From contig CM074193.1 of NCBI GenBank assembly GCA_037179385.1, forward strand, positions 8,639,547-8,703,546: 64,000 nucleotides of DNA. The letters run 5' to 3'. The position numbers and the translations under genes were made by a program. The stretch is from Holothuria scabra (taxonomy: Eukaryota; Echinodermata; Holothuroidea; Aspidochirotida; Holothuriidae). A model generated the notes under the pieces. It was not told where the DNA came from and ran no database searches. It saw only the letters and a program-made list of their open reading frames with translations. Below are positions 13,845 through 25,999 of the stretch, piece after piece (the stretch's first letter is position 1; each line of letters begins with the position of its first letter).

Positions 13845-16800
13845 TCATTTATCTTTCTCTTTGAAGTACGAGGCTGAAAGAGAAAGAAAAGGAACACGGT
13901 ACTTAAAATGACAATGAAATATCACAGCATAGTAATTACCTTGGAGGTTGATTAGTATTTTACAACAGTGAAACTGACATAAACAGTCACATATAATTTG
14001 GGTGAACTCATTTAGGTGACCTTTACTATACTACATATGAAGGGCAAGTATGCCACATTCTGGTGTACAGGAGTGTTTATTCTTAAGGAAGTGAAGTTGT
14101 ATGTGTTTTTAAGTAAGCACTTCCCAAGGAGCCAATAAATCAAGCCTACACTTGAAATGTTTTCAAGATTGGAACAACTGTTTGCAACAGGGGCTTAGGA
14201 AGCTGTTTTCGGTGGCTGGCGTTGGAGACTGGTTGGTAGCTAGGTGTGGGATGGGGTTGAAAGTAGTTCTGGTTTGCTGCCCTTATGAAAGGTGTGCAAG
14301 CATCCCATTTGCTTAACATTTGAATATCTGGGGTCCTTAAGGGCAATTTGGTACATTGTATCAATTTTAAGGAAACTAACAGCAAATACTTGCATTTTTA
14401 CAGAAGAAAAAATTCTGGGGTTTATGCCTTAAAATTGTTGTGGTATAATTACACTTCTGCTTTTCTATGTCTGGGGGTTTAAAGGGAGGGACTATATGAT
14501 CTATTTCAGTTACTCTATACAGAGCTGGATAAAATGTATAGTTCCTGGGATGGAAGGCTAATTTTCCTAACCTGCTTTAGAATTTTCTTGTACAACATAT
14601 GTAAATTTCCCTTTGGTTCCCAAAATTTCCCTCTAGATATCAAAATTTCCTGGGAAGGAGCCTCCTAGCTTTCCAACTTGTCATGTATACCCTTGTACTT
14701 TTTATGTACTGACTGATCAAAACCATCCACAGTATGTCTTATGTGCTCTAAGTCCTCTCTTCGTTATTCCTTTGCCAAGTGATACTCTAGAAAACTATTT
14801 CCTTACATAAATATCGATGATTTGGATGAACTTTTGCTATTGCATCTTGGTCTGTAAGGTCTTACTTGATAAAGGGTAAAAGTCACACAGCCAAACAAAC
14901 TTGAAAGGAATGTTATTTTTAGAACTAATGGATGTATACAAGACTTAAGTTGGTTCTACATATTTTATGTCATTCTAAAAAGGAAGTTGTACTAGTAATG
15001 CTTGCTATGACGTGGTTACAAAAATATTAAACTGTTTGAAAACTTACCCAACTTTTCCACAGCTTCTACACATACACTAGGATACATGTTATCATTGTAT
15101 GTTCCCACAATAATGAGACTGTGAGTTTTCACTAGCACCACACCTATTGTCTCCTGGAAAGAAAAGGGGAAAAAAGGGGATAAGAATGACACACCAAAAG
15201 TCATTTCCTGAAAATTTCTCTCTTTGAACTATGTGATCTTGTTGCCCCTAAAAAGCAGGGCTGCATTCATGATACAACAACAACAGCAAAGATGTGAACT
15301 CAGCATCTATTTCCCTGAATAGCATTTTCTGGGATATTTTAAGTCACATTCAATTTTTTCTTTCAACGGGAAATTTTTCAAATTTTAGTGTTGTATAACT
15401 TTGAAGCTATGTAGTCAATGTGACTTGTTTTATGCCCTTTAAGAATTGTCCCCTAAAAAATTTACTTTGAATTCTCACACACCAGAGGAGGTCAGGAGGT
15501 TGGGAGTCATACCAAAGACTTTAACCCTTTACCGTCGTGCTCCAAACGGGGCATATTTGCGCGCCTCAGGAGTGGGCGGAAAAGCGGCACGCCCCGCATC
15601 ACCTTCCGTAGGCTATTGACCAGTGATCTTAAAGCATCGTCTCTCTCGTTGTTGTGGCTGAATTTTCGGGTAGCTACTCATAGTTTTGAGCTCCGCGTGA
15701 AACAGTAAAGATGGGTGACAGCTGCACTCTCCGTATGGGTCCAAAAGGACCCAAACAATGGTAAAGGATTGAAAATGCACCATTGTGCAGGTGCTCAGCA
15801 TTAGCAATGGTGTAGTAGCAAGCCAGCGAGTTACAATTTAAAAAAAGGTTGTGACCAGCCCAAAGAAAACCAATTGGCTAGAAACTTAGCCATAAAACAA
15901 CTAACTAACTCATACACAAGAACTAGCTGTTAACAACCTTTTCCTTCCTCATGCTTGTTTTTACAGGAATGTTATATTTAAACACAAGAAATAGCTGTAA
16001 ATGTTTGTTTTTGGAAATATCTGTCTCTTTTGGGCTATTGTCAAGAAAACCAAGCCAGAGGGTGTTTTTGCAACCACTCTATCCCTAGCTGTAAATTATT
16101 GGATCTTGCTTACAGCTTGCAATTTTTTGTCTCTCAGAATATTGGTCAATTTGTTAACTAACATACATCATTTGTACTTTGCAAAAGTGCTTCATTACAG
16201 TCAGGTGTTTCCCACCTATGAATACAAAAAGAAAAAAAACACTTCAGCCTCTGTTTAATTTCAGTGTTTTTGAAAAAAAAATTGTTTGCAAATTAATATT
16301 TCCTGTAGGGAAATTATGACTATTTACATTTTGTAGAATATTTGCTATCCTAATTGTCAAAACACTTGAAATGATGATTTCCACACATGTAAAGGAATAA
16401 CAGAATACATGGTTTTGATAAACTACAATTTTCTTTGGGTGATGCCAAATATTGGCATTAAAAGTACAAGGTTTTGAACATCCAGATCAAATTGGAGAGT
16501 ACAGACTGCTCTAAATGACACATTAAAATGCCACTTTTCAAGTACCATAAATGATTTTGCTGGTAGAAAGAAGAAACTGAAGGATAACAGTCTGATAAAG
16601 CAACCACCACACTACAAGAGTTATTCAATATTGCAGCAGGTTTAAAATGTGGTCAGGGTACTGAAAGAAAACAAGGAATTCTTCATTCAGATCCACGATT
16701 GTCAAATAATGACTACCTGAATGTGTGTCAGAAACATACCAGCACTTCAGTGAAGGTCTTTGCTACATAGAGACAAATCTTCAGACAACTGATTAATTGC

Positions 16801-19800
16801 CTCAATTTGTCTTCTGTGACTTGTATTCCACACGAGCTGTTAAATGAGTGTTCTGTTGGTTTTACTATGGCAACCATTTTAAGTCCATCCATGTATTACA
16901 AGTTTGCCAGATGAGAAGGTTGCCATGGCAGGAAGTTGCCACTGCAGGGTTATTTCACTGTAGTGAAACTGGTCAACAAATTTCAGCAAGTTTAAACCAC
17001 TGCATAAAAATAACAATTAATTTCACATGATATTTTACATTACAGAGACTTCCATTTCAAATCTTATGGCCAATTTCCAACCACACTTGCATGCAAATTA
17101 TGAAAAAGAAGGAATTCAAATACAGTCCTTAAAAGTATGTGACATATTTGACAGTCAAACAAGATATAATTCAGCTGACTCTTACACCCCTCAAATCCTG
17201 ACTGTCTACACAGAAACTTAACTTCACTTTAAAATATGTGTGAGTAAAAAAAGTTAACAGGTTAATACTTTGTTAAAACATTTATGTAGGTATGAAGGTT
17301 GCATGAAGCACTCACATATTTAGCATAGATGGAACTAGTGTCAGCTCGGACACATTGGTACTTTCTGTCATTGAAATAAAGGCCTTCTTCCCTTGTTCGT
17401 GGAGGGTCTCGAAATGCTGTCACAAATCTCTCCATTTGATCATTTGTTAACTGTAAAAGGATAGAGAGATTAAGTTGTTTAATAACTAACTAAATATTAT
17501 TACAAACTGGTGGGACATGTTACTGATGAAAATTGTTCCTTAAAATCAACAAAAATGTTAAGATGACATTTTGCTGCCTATCTGCCAAATTTCAAAATAT
17601 CCTGAATTTTTTGTAATTCCAACATTTTGCAACTTTCAAGATGTGCTTTTTTTAAGCAGCTGACTATTCCCTTAAACATGGAACTTTTGGTTTCATCAAG
17701 CAATAACCTTCTGCCAATTTGGTGACATACTGTAATCTGGAATTGCCTTTTATGAGTGTGATAGTGGTCAAACCTGCTTGGTAGGTACACAATAAGTAAA
17801 TTCAGTATGCATAATTAATGACAATGGTCAAAGTCAAACCATTGGTACTCTTACATTTCTAGTGTACTATGTAATTATCAGAATGTGGAAAGTTCTATCT
17901 GCAAAATAAAAACTGAGAGAGATGAGATTTGCAACTTAACAAGACGTTATAATTTGAGGTACAGTTTAAAATTCAAACAGTTAATCAACCTATCCATATT
18001 ATAAATGGAGAACTTTAGAATCTTATACATACAAACATACAAAGGCCTTAATACATACACACACATAAACTTCCAAATAGCTCAATTTCCATATGATCAA
18101 TGAATTCAAGAAAATTATTGCCAACAAAAAATACAGCCAATTACACCTTTTAGGCAAGCTGTCAGCCATTTTTTGAAAAGTGCAACAGATTATAATTTCT
18201 TATGTGAGAGGGAAGAGAGTTCCACAGGACCCATAGAAAAGGTATCCTCACCTACTCTCTTCTTGGAAAGAGATATGCAGAGTAGGGTCCCAGGGTAGGG
18301 TAGGGTAACAGGACCAGATAAAGGTAAGGTGAGGTGAATTTCACTTACACAGAACATTAACAACTTAAGTTATTCTGATATTTAACCTGCACAGTCTTGC
18401 ACATAAATTAATCTTAAAAAAGGTCTTTTCTTTTCATCTTGAATCAGTCTGAAAACATCAACTCATGAAGACTGAATTTGCCTTAACCCATTGACTTTAA
18501 CAAGTTAAATGACTTCATATAGTCAGTGCTTATTTACTGTAACTGTACAATATACCAGACCACACCTGAGGACTTACTGAAAAACCAGCTGAGCTGGCAC
18601 GAAGAGAAATGTCTTTCCTGCGAATGATGGCGCCATTCTCAACATGACTGGTTGCAATCAAAGCTTCATGGAGGAGATTTTGCATCTGATTCATCTTTAC
18701 TTTCTCCTGTAAAAGAGGAAGAAATTAATTATCAGATTAGGGTGGGGTAGATGAGAAGGCCAGTAGTAGGAGCTACTTCATTTGTATGCAACTTTTCTCT
18801 GCTATCCTTGCACGTGCGTGCAAGACTAATCAAACACATTAACATCAAAATGAAAGTTGCTTTTAAGACAGACACACACACAGACAGACACATACATACA
18901 AACACAGACATAGACTGCCATCACCCCTAGTACATTTTGGCTAGGGGAAGAGCAAAACTATCTGGAACCAGTAATCTTTCAGATTGCCATCAAATAACAA
19001 AGACACAGAGTAGCTTGTACTACACAGCATGCACCTTGGAGTTAGTTTGATGGCCGGAGTTCTATTGCCCAGTTTCTAACCAATTGGTTCAAGTGAGCCG
19101 GCCTTTTTTTCATGCACCTACAAAGGTGTTCTTATTACAAATCAGTGCTTCCATTAGAGGGGAAAAGGGGTTGATTTTCCTCCCTCTCCAGAGGACGGTG
19201 GGTAACATCCCCCTTTTCATTTCTATAAACATTAGACTAGAGCAGCTATGCTGCAGAATCTCAATACTAATGCATGATCAACAGTAAATCATGAAGCAGT
19301 AGAATGATTTGTGGTTAAGTTTTTCATGATACAACAGAAAAGAGCACACATCCTTTTGGTGATCAGGTACAGTATCATACATAAAAATGAAAAATGACAC
19401 AAACTTTCCATATAACGTTGTCTACGGTACAGTGGTTACAGAGCTATTGCATAATAATTGTGGTGCACTGTTGTCATTCAAATATTAGTAGCAGAGATTG
19501 ATGATATCCTGCATAGTTTTATGCTAAAAATTGGAAAGGTTATCTTTTAAACAAAAAAAAAACAAAAAAACAATAATGATACTTTAATACTAAAAAATAA
19601 TCTTTGTAAAGCATACTATGTTTGAACTTACACAAATTAATTGCTTTTAAAAGCTTGCAAATTGCACCTTACAGAATCCTTAAAGCAAGCTTTTGTCCCC
19701 CCTAAACCCACTTATAACTTTAGCTCCTGACATCATCAGATTGGACAAGTTCGGGTTTAGCAGTGATAAATCCTCCCCCCCCCCCTTTTGTGTTTCAGGC

Positions 19801-22800
19801 ATAATCCCTGCATAAAGTGTTTTGAATGCTTACAACAAATATGAATGTAGGACATCTCAACACAATGATGAAGGGGGAAGGGAGGGAGGGGGAGATTCAA
19901 GACAGTTTGAGAGCAGTTATAAACAGTTTGGGAAAATTGATTCTTTCTCCGGTGAGGAGATTTGCTTCAGTTTAATGTGAGTCGATACTGGGAAGGGTTA
20001 TGTGCAGGTATCTCACTGGTAATACAAGTTTTGTGGTGCAGGTAGGTTGAGTTATGTTGTGTTAACCCTTTACCGTTGTGCTCCGATCGGGGCATATTTG
20101 CGCGCCTCGGAAGTGGGCGGAAAAGCGGACGTAGCCCGCCCCGCATCGGCTTCCGTAGGCCATTGACCCTGTGACCTTAAACTATTGTCTCTTTCGTTGT
20201 TGTGGCCGAATTTTTGGGTAGCTACTCGCAGTTTCGAGCTCCACGTGAAACAGTAAAGATGGGTGACAGCCGAGCTCTCCGCATGGGTCCAAAAGGACCC
20301 AAACAATGGTAAAGGGTTAACTACTACAAATTCAGCTTCTGGCCCAGTCATGGTAAAGAATTGGAATAGTCTCCCTAGTCACAAAGTCACAAATATCTTC
20401 AGTGTACCTACTTTAGTTCTATTGGGTTTGGGGCCCATACTGATACATGCATGATGAACTACGTAATTGTCCTGTGGATCATGTAACTCGAAAAGAGATA
20501 TTATCTGATGTATCACTTCCAATGTATTCTCTTGCTAAAAACTGTGGGGGTGGAACCAAACATATTAGTCCTAAAGGAGTTCTACTCTCTGAAGGAGCTC
20601 AGCCAATGAGGAAAAACAAAATGCAAACTTAACTGACCAACCAAAACACATGTACTGCACAAACTGAAGACTTCATGTCCAACATTCCTCTACATTTTCA
20701 GTTCTCTGAACTCTCTGGTGAAGAGTCAAGGAGCAAAACAAAGCAAATACTCTTTGAGGAAGGAGTAATTGTAGGCTCCTGAAGAAGTTTTATTACTGAA
20801 AGGGTTATTTTTTGATCTGCCTCAATTATTGGGGGACAAAACAATATGTTTGCCCCTCCCAGTGTTTTGATTGGTGAGGCCAAGGCTGAATGCCAGTTTG
20901 GCAAAACCAAACGTATCCAAGTCCTTCCAAGGAGTTCTGTTTCCGAAGGCAGCCTTTTTCTAAAAGTCCCCTCGACTCTCTGGCGAAGAGCCAAGGGGCG
21001 AAAACCAAACATTTACTCCCTTAAGGAGCTAAACGTCCCTAATGGACAAGTACACTCTCCAAAGGGCAAACTCGCTGGCAAAGAGCCATTCAGCGAAACG
21101 AAACTATGAAACTGTTTCCCAAGGCAGCCTATATAGGGAGCCTCAAAGGGCAAAGAAATGAACTGACCACCCTCTCAGCTGTCAGACCTTTTATATCACT
21201 GGTCTGAAATGCCTTGCTCCATTCTAGACTGACTGAATAGAACACATACTGTACTGTACATGACACAAAACCCTGGCACAGGCTAAACCCAGACGCATGC
21301 AACCACACCTCCTGGTGAAACTACAACATCTCTCACCTGAGCAGGCCGATGTACCACTTCTGGGTCTATGTGATTGATAATGAGTTTGACCAACTCCTCA
21401 ATCCTATCCACTCTGTCAACATCTGTAATAACAATTGTTCCACTCATAGGCAACAACAAACTTTATAATCCAGGCAAATTGTATTTTCTTCCAGCTTTTA
21501 TAGATAATGACAAAAATCAAGCTTAACAGCTGCCTGTTTGTAGTGCCCTGGAGAAAATCTTGCACAGTTATTCAATCATAATAGACAGATTACTGTACAC
21601 ACAAAGCTGCCATGCACTGAAAGACAGCTACAAATTCCTCACAGACTTGCAAATGGCATCTTCAACAATAGGCTTAGCTTGGATGGTTGACATAGCAACC
21701 ACCAACACTTTTGTAAGACAGGTCCATAGGGCAATTATTGCTTCTGTGTGGTGTGCAGACAAGCTGGGCTATCAATAGAAACCATTGGATTCAGGTGCAT
21801 TGCACTATAGATGTACAATGAAGAGGGATTAACTTTTATTCGACTCCAGTCATGGAATGCCGGGCCACATATTAACTGTAGGTGGTGATTGGGAGAGAAT
21901 ATTAGGTAATATCTTCAAAGCCAGTGAGTCCAAGAGCCTGCCTTAGTGCTCCTAGAGGGACCAGGGGGTGAATGAAATCCTGTGAGATTTGCGATTTTCT
22001 TACTTTTAATGCCTTAAAACTGACCTACTGTAATATGATGCTAATTAAATTTTATAAAATACTCTTCATATTTAAAATAATTGAAAGGCTCAAGCAAAAC
22101 TCTTGCTTCTGTGCTGGTGGTAGGGGGGTGGGGGTGGATGTGTACCCATCTCCCTGCAGCCCCTTGCCTATGCCTCTGGTCATGCAAGAGCATTTTTTCT
22201 CTTCAAATGTGAAATTTAATAATAATAATAATAATAATATGGATTTATAGGGAGCACAAATCCACCTCAAAAGGTGCTCAAGGCGCGTTACAATGAAACC
22301 ATAACATTACAAAAAATATACAAACATAAATAAACATACTCTTTACCAATGGCAATCAATGAATATAGATCACAGCTTGGTTTGCACTGAAAATGTAAAA
22401 TATAAGTCTGATATGATGAAAGATACTTTGAAGAGAAATAGGAAGAAAATTGTGATCCATAGCTGTTGCTTCAAAATAAGTTCAGGAAGATTGCTATAGA
22501 CCTTTAAAGGCCCAGTTCTATCATCCCAAACAGTGCAAGTTCTCCTAACCTTCTTACTTAAAGGCCCAATTTTCTCATCCCAAATAGTACCAATTCTCCC
22601 AACTTTCTTAATTAAGCCCCTCCCACAATTGTCTGAAATTCACCCTCATTAAGACACAGTCTCATTTTATTGCTTCAGGGTGAGTATAGAAAGCTCAAGG
22701 TGTATTATCAAAACACTCTCAGAACAGTTCATGCTGTGAAATATAAGCTTTAGTAGTTCTCTGCACTGTTTGAATTAGCTCTCAATCAAAGAGCTTAACC

Positions 22801-25629
22801 AATTGAGAATTTTGGTACACACATACCAAAATTGTAGTTTGGTGCGAGAGGTTTGGCCCTTTAAGTACAGTTCCATGGTGTTGTTATATTGCACTATGAG
22901 AAGCACAGAGCTCAAGTAGCTCTGTCCAGCCCATTCTATATTTAACAACCTATATTTTACATTTGACAGGACTTCACCTGACCATGTTCTGTACTGCATG
23001 AGCAAAAGCAGTTGGCACATGGAAATGTTTACAGCAAAAGTGCTTTTTAGAGAAATTTCAATAAAAATAATAAACTATGGCAGACCTGTCAACATGTGTC
23101 TTCAACTTGGGGGAATTTCATTTTTCAAAGCCCCAAAACAGGGAGATTACTGTAGCAGAAAAACTGGGAGATACAGTATCTAATTTGTAACTAAAATGAC
23201 ACAACTACCAAAGTTAAGGTAAAGCCTACTTAGACCTGAGTAAAGCTGGACAATTCAGAATACGGGGAGAGAATCATCCACTTGCAAGCTTTGCCCATTG
23301 CAGGGCAAGTTGTTTGAGTTTGTATATTTTCCACGTATGTTGCTACTCGAGGTGTATCAAGCATACATCCGTGTTTAGCCGTTAGGCCCATTGGGAAATA
23401 ACAAAGCTCCATATGGTCTATATTGTCCACCATAAGGACGGTAAAGCACTAAGTGCTGTGCAACAGTTGTGCTTGCATGTAAACACATAAGGCTAGGCTT
23501 GGTACTAACTGCATTGGCCATATTCAGAACGCCACACACAAAATGGAACTCTAAAAAGCCAGGAGAATAGCACATAAAACCGGTAGGCTGGGAGATTTAA
23601 AGACCAGAAGTCTCTCAGTTAAGTTGACAGGTCTGCTATGGTCAGAACATGTTGATTATTCATTTACATTATACTGTAATTAGTGTTGAATATCTGATAA
23701 CTTAGGCTATGTATCGTCCATTTTGCTATTGAAGTACCTTTTTAAAAATTGTATGTGAACTAAGTTACAAAAAAGACTTTGATGTTTGCTGAAAGGGTGC
23801 AGACCTTACAAAGTAATATGCGTAATGATATTATTGTAAACCTAGACACAATCAATTTTAAACCTATTAACTCTTGTTAGAAGGAGGATAAAATCTTCTT
23901 GCTTCATTTCCATAAAAAAAGAAAAAATAAGAATAACTCAGTTTCTTATTTAAGAAAATGACATTTTTGCAGCAATGCAATAAACAAGCAATTATCCAGC
24001 TAGATGGAGAACAGTCTTATAAAAAAAAAGAAGCTGTTTCCAACCAGTTCCAACAAAACTAGTTTTCCTATTGCCTTCATTCTCTTTGTTGAACACCACC
24101 CTTTCTAATCTCTTATAATCTCATTGACACCTGTTGGTGATGAGCACAACTTTTGAAGGATGCGCGGGGACTAACATCCTGTTAAGAAACTCAATCAACT
24201 ATAAATGCAGTTCTCCATCACAAGACAATAGCTGGGCAAACATCTTGATCAGACCAGACAAGATCATCTAAGAGTTACCTTGTGCTTGATTTGGCCCAAC
24301 AGGTATGAAGCTTAAAGGTCCAAACCTCTCACTCCAAACTACAATTTTGGTACAGGGGTACCAAAATTCTCAATTGGCTCAGCTCTTTGATTGACAGCTA
24401 AGTTAAACAATGCAGAGCACCAAAGCTTATATTACACAGCATGAATGGTACTGAGAGTGTTTTGATTATATAAATTGAATTTTTCTTGACTTACCTTGAA
24501 GCAATTAATAAACTGAGATTGAATCTGGATGAGCATGAATTTCAGATTTTTGTGGGAGGGGCTGAAGTAAGAAGGTTAGGAGAATTGGGTACTGATCAGG
24601 GTGAGAGAACTGGGCCTTAAAAACAAACTAGCAGACTACGTACACACAATATTGCATTATGGGAAAAAAGGGCAAGCAATGGGCTATATGACCCTCTTTT
24701 CTTTTGCAAAAATCTTTCACCATTTTTCAGAAAAAAAGATAACTAAGTTAACATCAATTTATCAGATTATCAATGATAAAAATTTTGACTTCTGCATAAT
24801 TAGACCATGGCACAGAGCTAGCTACAAGGTTTGATAAAAGTGTAACCTCAGTCCCTAAAATGGTGATGTTGCAAAGGATTATTTAACTACAACTAACAAT
24901 GGCTAGTGAGACAATATCTCAATACATGTTATACATTGCGATAATAACAAGGAAAATTTATATGAGAGACAAATACTCACTTGAACGTTGACGTCACAGT
25001 CTGGCTTCCTATTACATGGACAGAGCACATGGCATGGCACAGTATATTGTCCCTACCTTGCATGTAAGAAAAGGCAGATGGCTGTCTGCTGTGGTCTTGT
25101 GTTAGAGTTTGGACTTGCTCAAGTAAATCCACAGATTTTTGCAAGAAAGTTGAAATATTTTCAAAATAGTGCAAGGTAAGGTTCAAATCACTAGATGTAC
25201 TGCAGGAATATGATATTGTTTCCCATTCAAGTTTTAACTTTTGCTCAAAATATTACAGCCTCAAATCATACAAACTATAGCATGACAGCAGCCATCTTGC
25301 TGAGCTTTTTTTGTCCCAGTCGGTGGGGTCAATCTGCGGATAGGACGTACATGTTACATGCTCTGTCCATGTATATAGGAAATCTGTGGTTGACGTACAC
25401 AAACATACACACACAGACAAACTTAACATGATTGTGTTTAATGTAACACTTAATTCACTGTTTCTACTTCAATAAATTGTGTCTTAGTTTATAGGCCTAT
25501 CTTTTGTCTTGGTGTGATACCATGTTGATATCTACTTACTGGAAGACTTGAGGCTAAAATCAAAGCTTTTTTTGACTTCTGAAAGTAATCCATGGAAGGT
25601 TCATTAACTTGAGATGGAGGTTCATCCAT
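13845..25629 (-). CDS. PFN4: Profilin-4 with putative N-terminal extension
   Basis: The core exons are 18706-18578, 17450-17316, 15153-15048 and 13873-13845 (stop TGA). All are bounded by GT-AG and are in phase. From the ATG at 18694 they give 128 residues; as I recall, human PFN4 has about 129. Matching blocks are MNQMQNLLHEAL at the start, REEGLYFNDRKYQCVRAD in the middle, and TIGVVLVKTHSLIIVGTY with NMYPSVCVEAVEKL near the end. Profilin-4 is the divergent, testis-enriched profilin with weak or no actin binding, linked to acrosome and manchette function in mammals. Three more exons upstream (21422-21337, 25117-25057, 25629-25540) continue the frame through every junction. They would add 83 residues, giving 211 in total. 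The core is confident and the extension is less so. The ATG at 25629 has an in-frame TAA two codons upstream. Confidence 0.9.
15480..15915 (+). repeat. SINE split by a MITE
   Basis: A plus-sense SINE is interrupted. The 5' part is at about 15480-15520 (GAGGTCAGGAGGTTGGGAGT, then CATACCAAAGACT) and the 3' part at 15773-15915 (GCTCAGCATTAGCAATGG through CCATAAAACAACTAACTAAC). The piggyBac-like MITE copy C lies exactly between them. The uninterrupted SINE copies read through this point with TTTAAAAATGG, so the TTAA target lay in the SINE. It sits in the PFN4 intron before the last exon pair. Confidence 0.8.
15521..15772 (-). mobile_element. piggyBac-like MITE, copy C, nested in SINE
   Basis: This is a reverse-oriented copy relative to A and B. 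The left flank TTAA is intact (15521-15524) and the right flank has decayed to TTGA (15769-15772). It carries the same terminal repeats, with a CCCTTTACCGTCGT end, and the GGGTCC..GGACCC palindrome near its right end. Confidence 0.87.
19045..19115 (-). repeat. SINE fragment
   Basis: Only the 3' block survives (CCCAGTTTCTAACCAATTGG through GCCGGCC). It lies in a PFN4 intron and is abutted by another dispersed repeat. Confidence 0.65.
19125..19830 (+). repeat. Dispersed repeat, interrupted copy
   Basis: Blocks at about 19125-19235 (GGAAAAGGGG, CCTCTCCAGAGGA, TTTCATTTCTATAAACATTAG) and about 19630-19830 (AAAGCAAGCTTTTGTCC, CCACTTATA, GGTTTAGCAG) match, in order, the compact plus-strand repeat at 33775-34120. 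The intervening ~390 bp (about 19236-19629) is absent from the other copy, so either an insertion or a deletion separates them. The family is not identified. Confidence 0.6.
20062..20320 (-). mobile_element. piggyBac-like MITE, copy D
   Basis: This is the best-preserved reverse-oriented copy, with perfect TTAA at 20062-20065 and 20317-20320. It begins CCCTTTACCGTTGTGCTCC and ends at GGTAAAGGG. It lies in a PFN4 intron. Confidence 0.88.
20690..21130. repeat. Region of divergent internal repeats
   Basis: A motif recurs: CTCTCTGGTGAAGAGTCAAG at about 20702, CTCTCTGGCGAAGAGCCAAG at about 20976 and GCTGGCAAAGAGCC at about 21073. Each is followed by GCGAAAC/ACCAAAC-like sequence, and AAGGAG and CCCAAGGCAGCC variants are interspersed. 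It has no convincing coding capacity. It may be an old element built from diverged subrepeats; its borders are uncertain. Confidence 0.45.
21337..25629 (-). CDS. Upstream exons of PFN4: 83-residue extension of unknown family
   Basis: There are three small exons. The first, 25629-25540, has 30 codons, starts MDEPPSQVNEPSMDYF and ends in phase 0 at GTAAGT. The second, 25117-25057, encodes QVQTLTQDHSRQPSAFSYMQ and ends in phase 1; its acceptor is weak, so this is the least certain boundary. The third, 21422-21337, encodes a helical-looking acidic and basic segment, VDRVDRIEELVKLIINHIDP, and ends in phase 0 at GTGAGA. It then joins GAGAAAGTAAAG directly before the conserved PFN4 ATG, with no stop. 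I do not recognise the segment. Alternatives are a spliced 5' UTR that happens to be open, or a separate small gene that reads through. Confidence 0.55.
22215..22300. repeat. (AAT)n microsatellite joined to a dispersed repeat end
   Basis: AATAATAAT repeats (22218-22239) run into TATGGATTTATAGGGAGC and GCTCAAGGCGCGTTACAA. This is a pattern common at the ends of dispersed invertebrate repeats. It occurs once in this window. Confidence 0.55.
22558..22864 (+). mobile_element. TTAA-flanked MITE family 2, copy 1
   Basis: It begins TTAA-AGGCCCAATT and ends GGCCCT-TTAA. Both termini read inward as AGGSCCAA..TCTCRY..CCAAA. The interior has GCCCCTCCCACAATTGTCTG and CAAAACACTCTCAGAACAGT blocks shared with copies at 24312 and 31112. 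A partial duplicate of the left end lies just outside at about 22504-22555. It sits in a PFN4 intron and is non-coding. Confidence 0.75.
23080..23636. mobile_element. Non-autonomous inverted-repeat element with TATG target duplication
   Basis: It starts GCAGACCTGTCAAC and ends with the exact reverse complement GTTGACAGGTCTGC. TATG lies directly outside each end (23076-23079 and 23637-23640). The 557-bp interior has GGGAGAT motifs near both ends and no protein frame. The superfamily is not assigned. Confidence 0.75.
24312..24620 (-). mobile_element. TTAA-flanked MITE family 2, copy 2
   Basis: This is the inverse-orientation copy of the 22558-22864 element. It begins TTAAAGGTCCAAACCTCTCA and ends GAACTGGGCCTTAA. 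The shared interior includes CCAAAATTCTCAATTGGCTC and GTGGGAGGGGCT. Confidence 0.75.
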
Positions 25630-25912
25630 TCCTTACAATAATGAATCACTCCAAGATGAGACAATAAAGATCATAAATCTTGTGATAATGTTAGCAAATC
25701 ACAGTAGTTCTCATGCCCTACTGTACATGCAATAGATGGTGTCAACAGTACTGTCTGATTCACTGCAAAGGTTTTGGTTACCTTTCATCTTCCTGTTTTT
25801 ATCTATGTCTTTGATGCAAAACATGTGAGTGAATTGAACAATGAAACTGTTTTACTTCTCTGAACTATTTGAAAGGTGGTTCATATATTCAGCCATTACA
25901 TTCTAGATCTTG

Positions 25913-25926
25913 ATTTCCATGGAAAC
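25913..25926. promoter_or_regulatory. RFX X-box-like motif upstream of PFN4
   Basis: ATTTCCATGGAAAC matches the X-box consensus RYYNYYATRRNRAC at all 14 positions and is nearly palindromic. It lies 284 bp upstream of the ATG of the first PFN4 exon. About two perfect matches are expected by chance on both strands of 64 kb, so position rather than match is the argument. RFX factors drive ciliary and spermatogenic genes. Confidence 0.45.
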
Positions 25927-25999
25927 ACTAAATAAACTTACTCCCCCCTTTTTGTACCTTGCCCTGAAGTTCACCCCTGAAGGGGGGAAAAAAGGTACA

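Noticed and set aside
20698..21109. Overlapping open frames on both strands of about 60-104 codons
   Set aside because: Open on both strands in a subrepeat-rich patch; no motif, no splice-site support.
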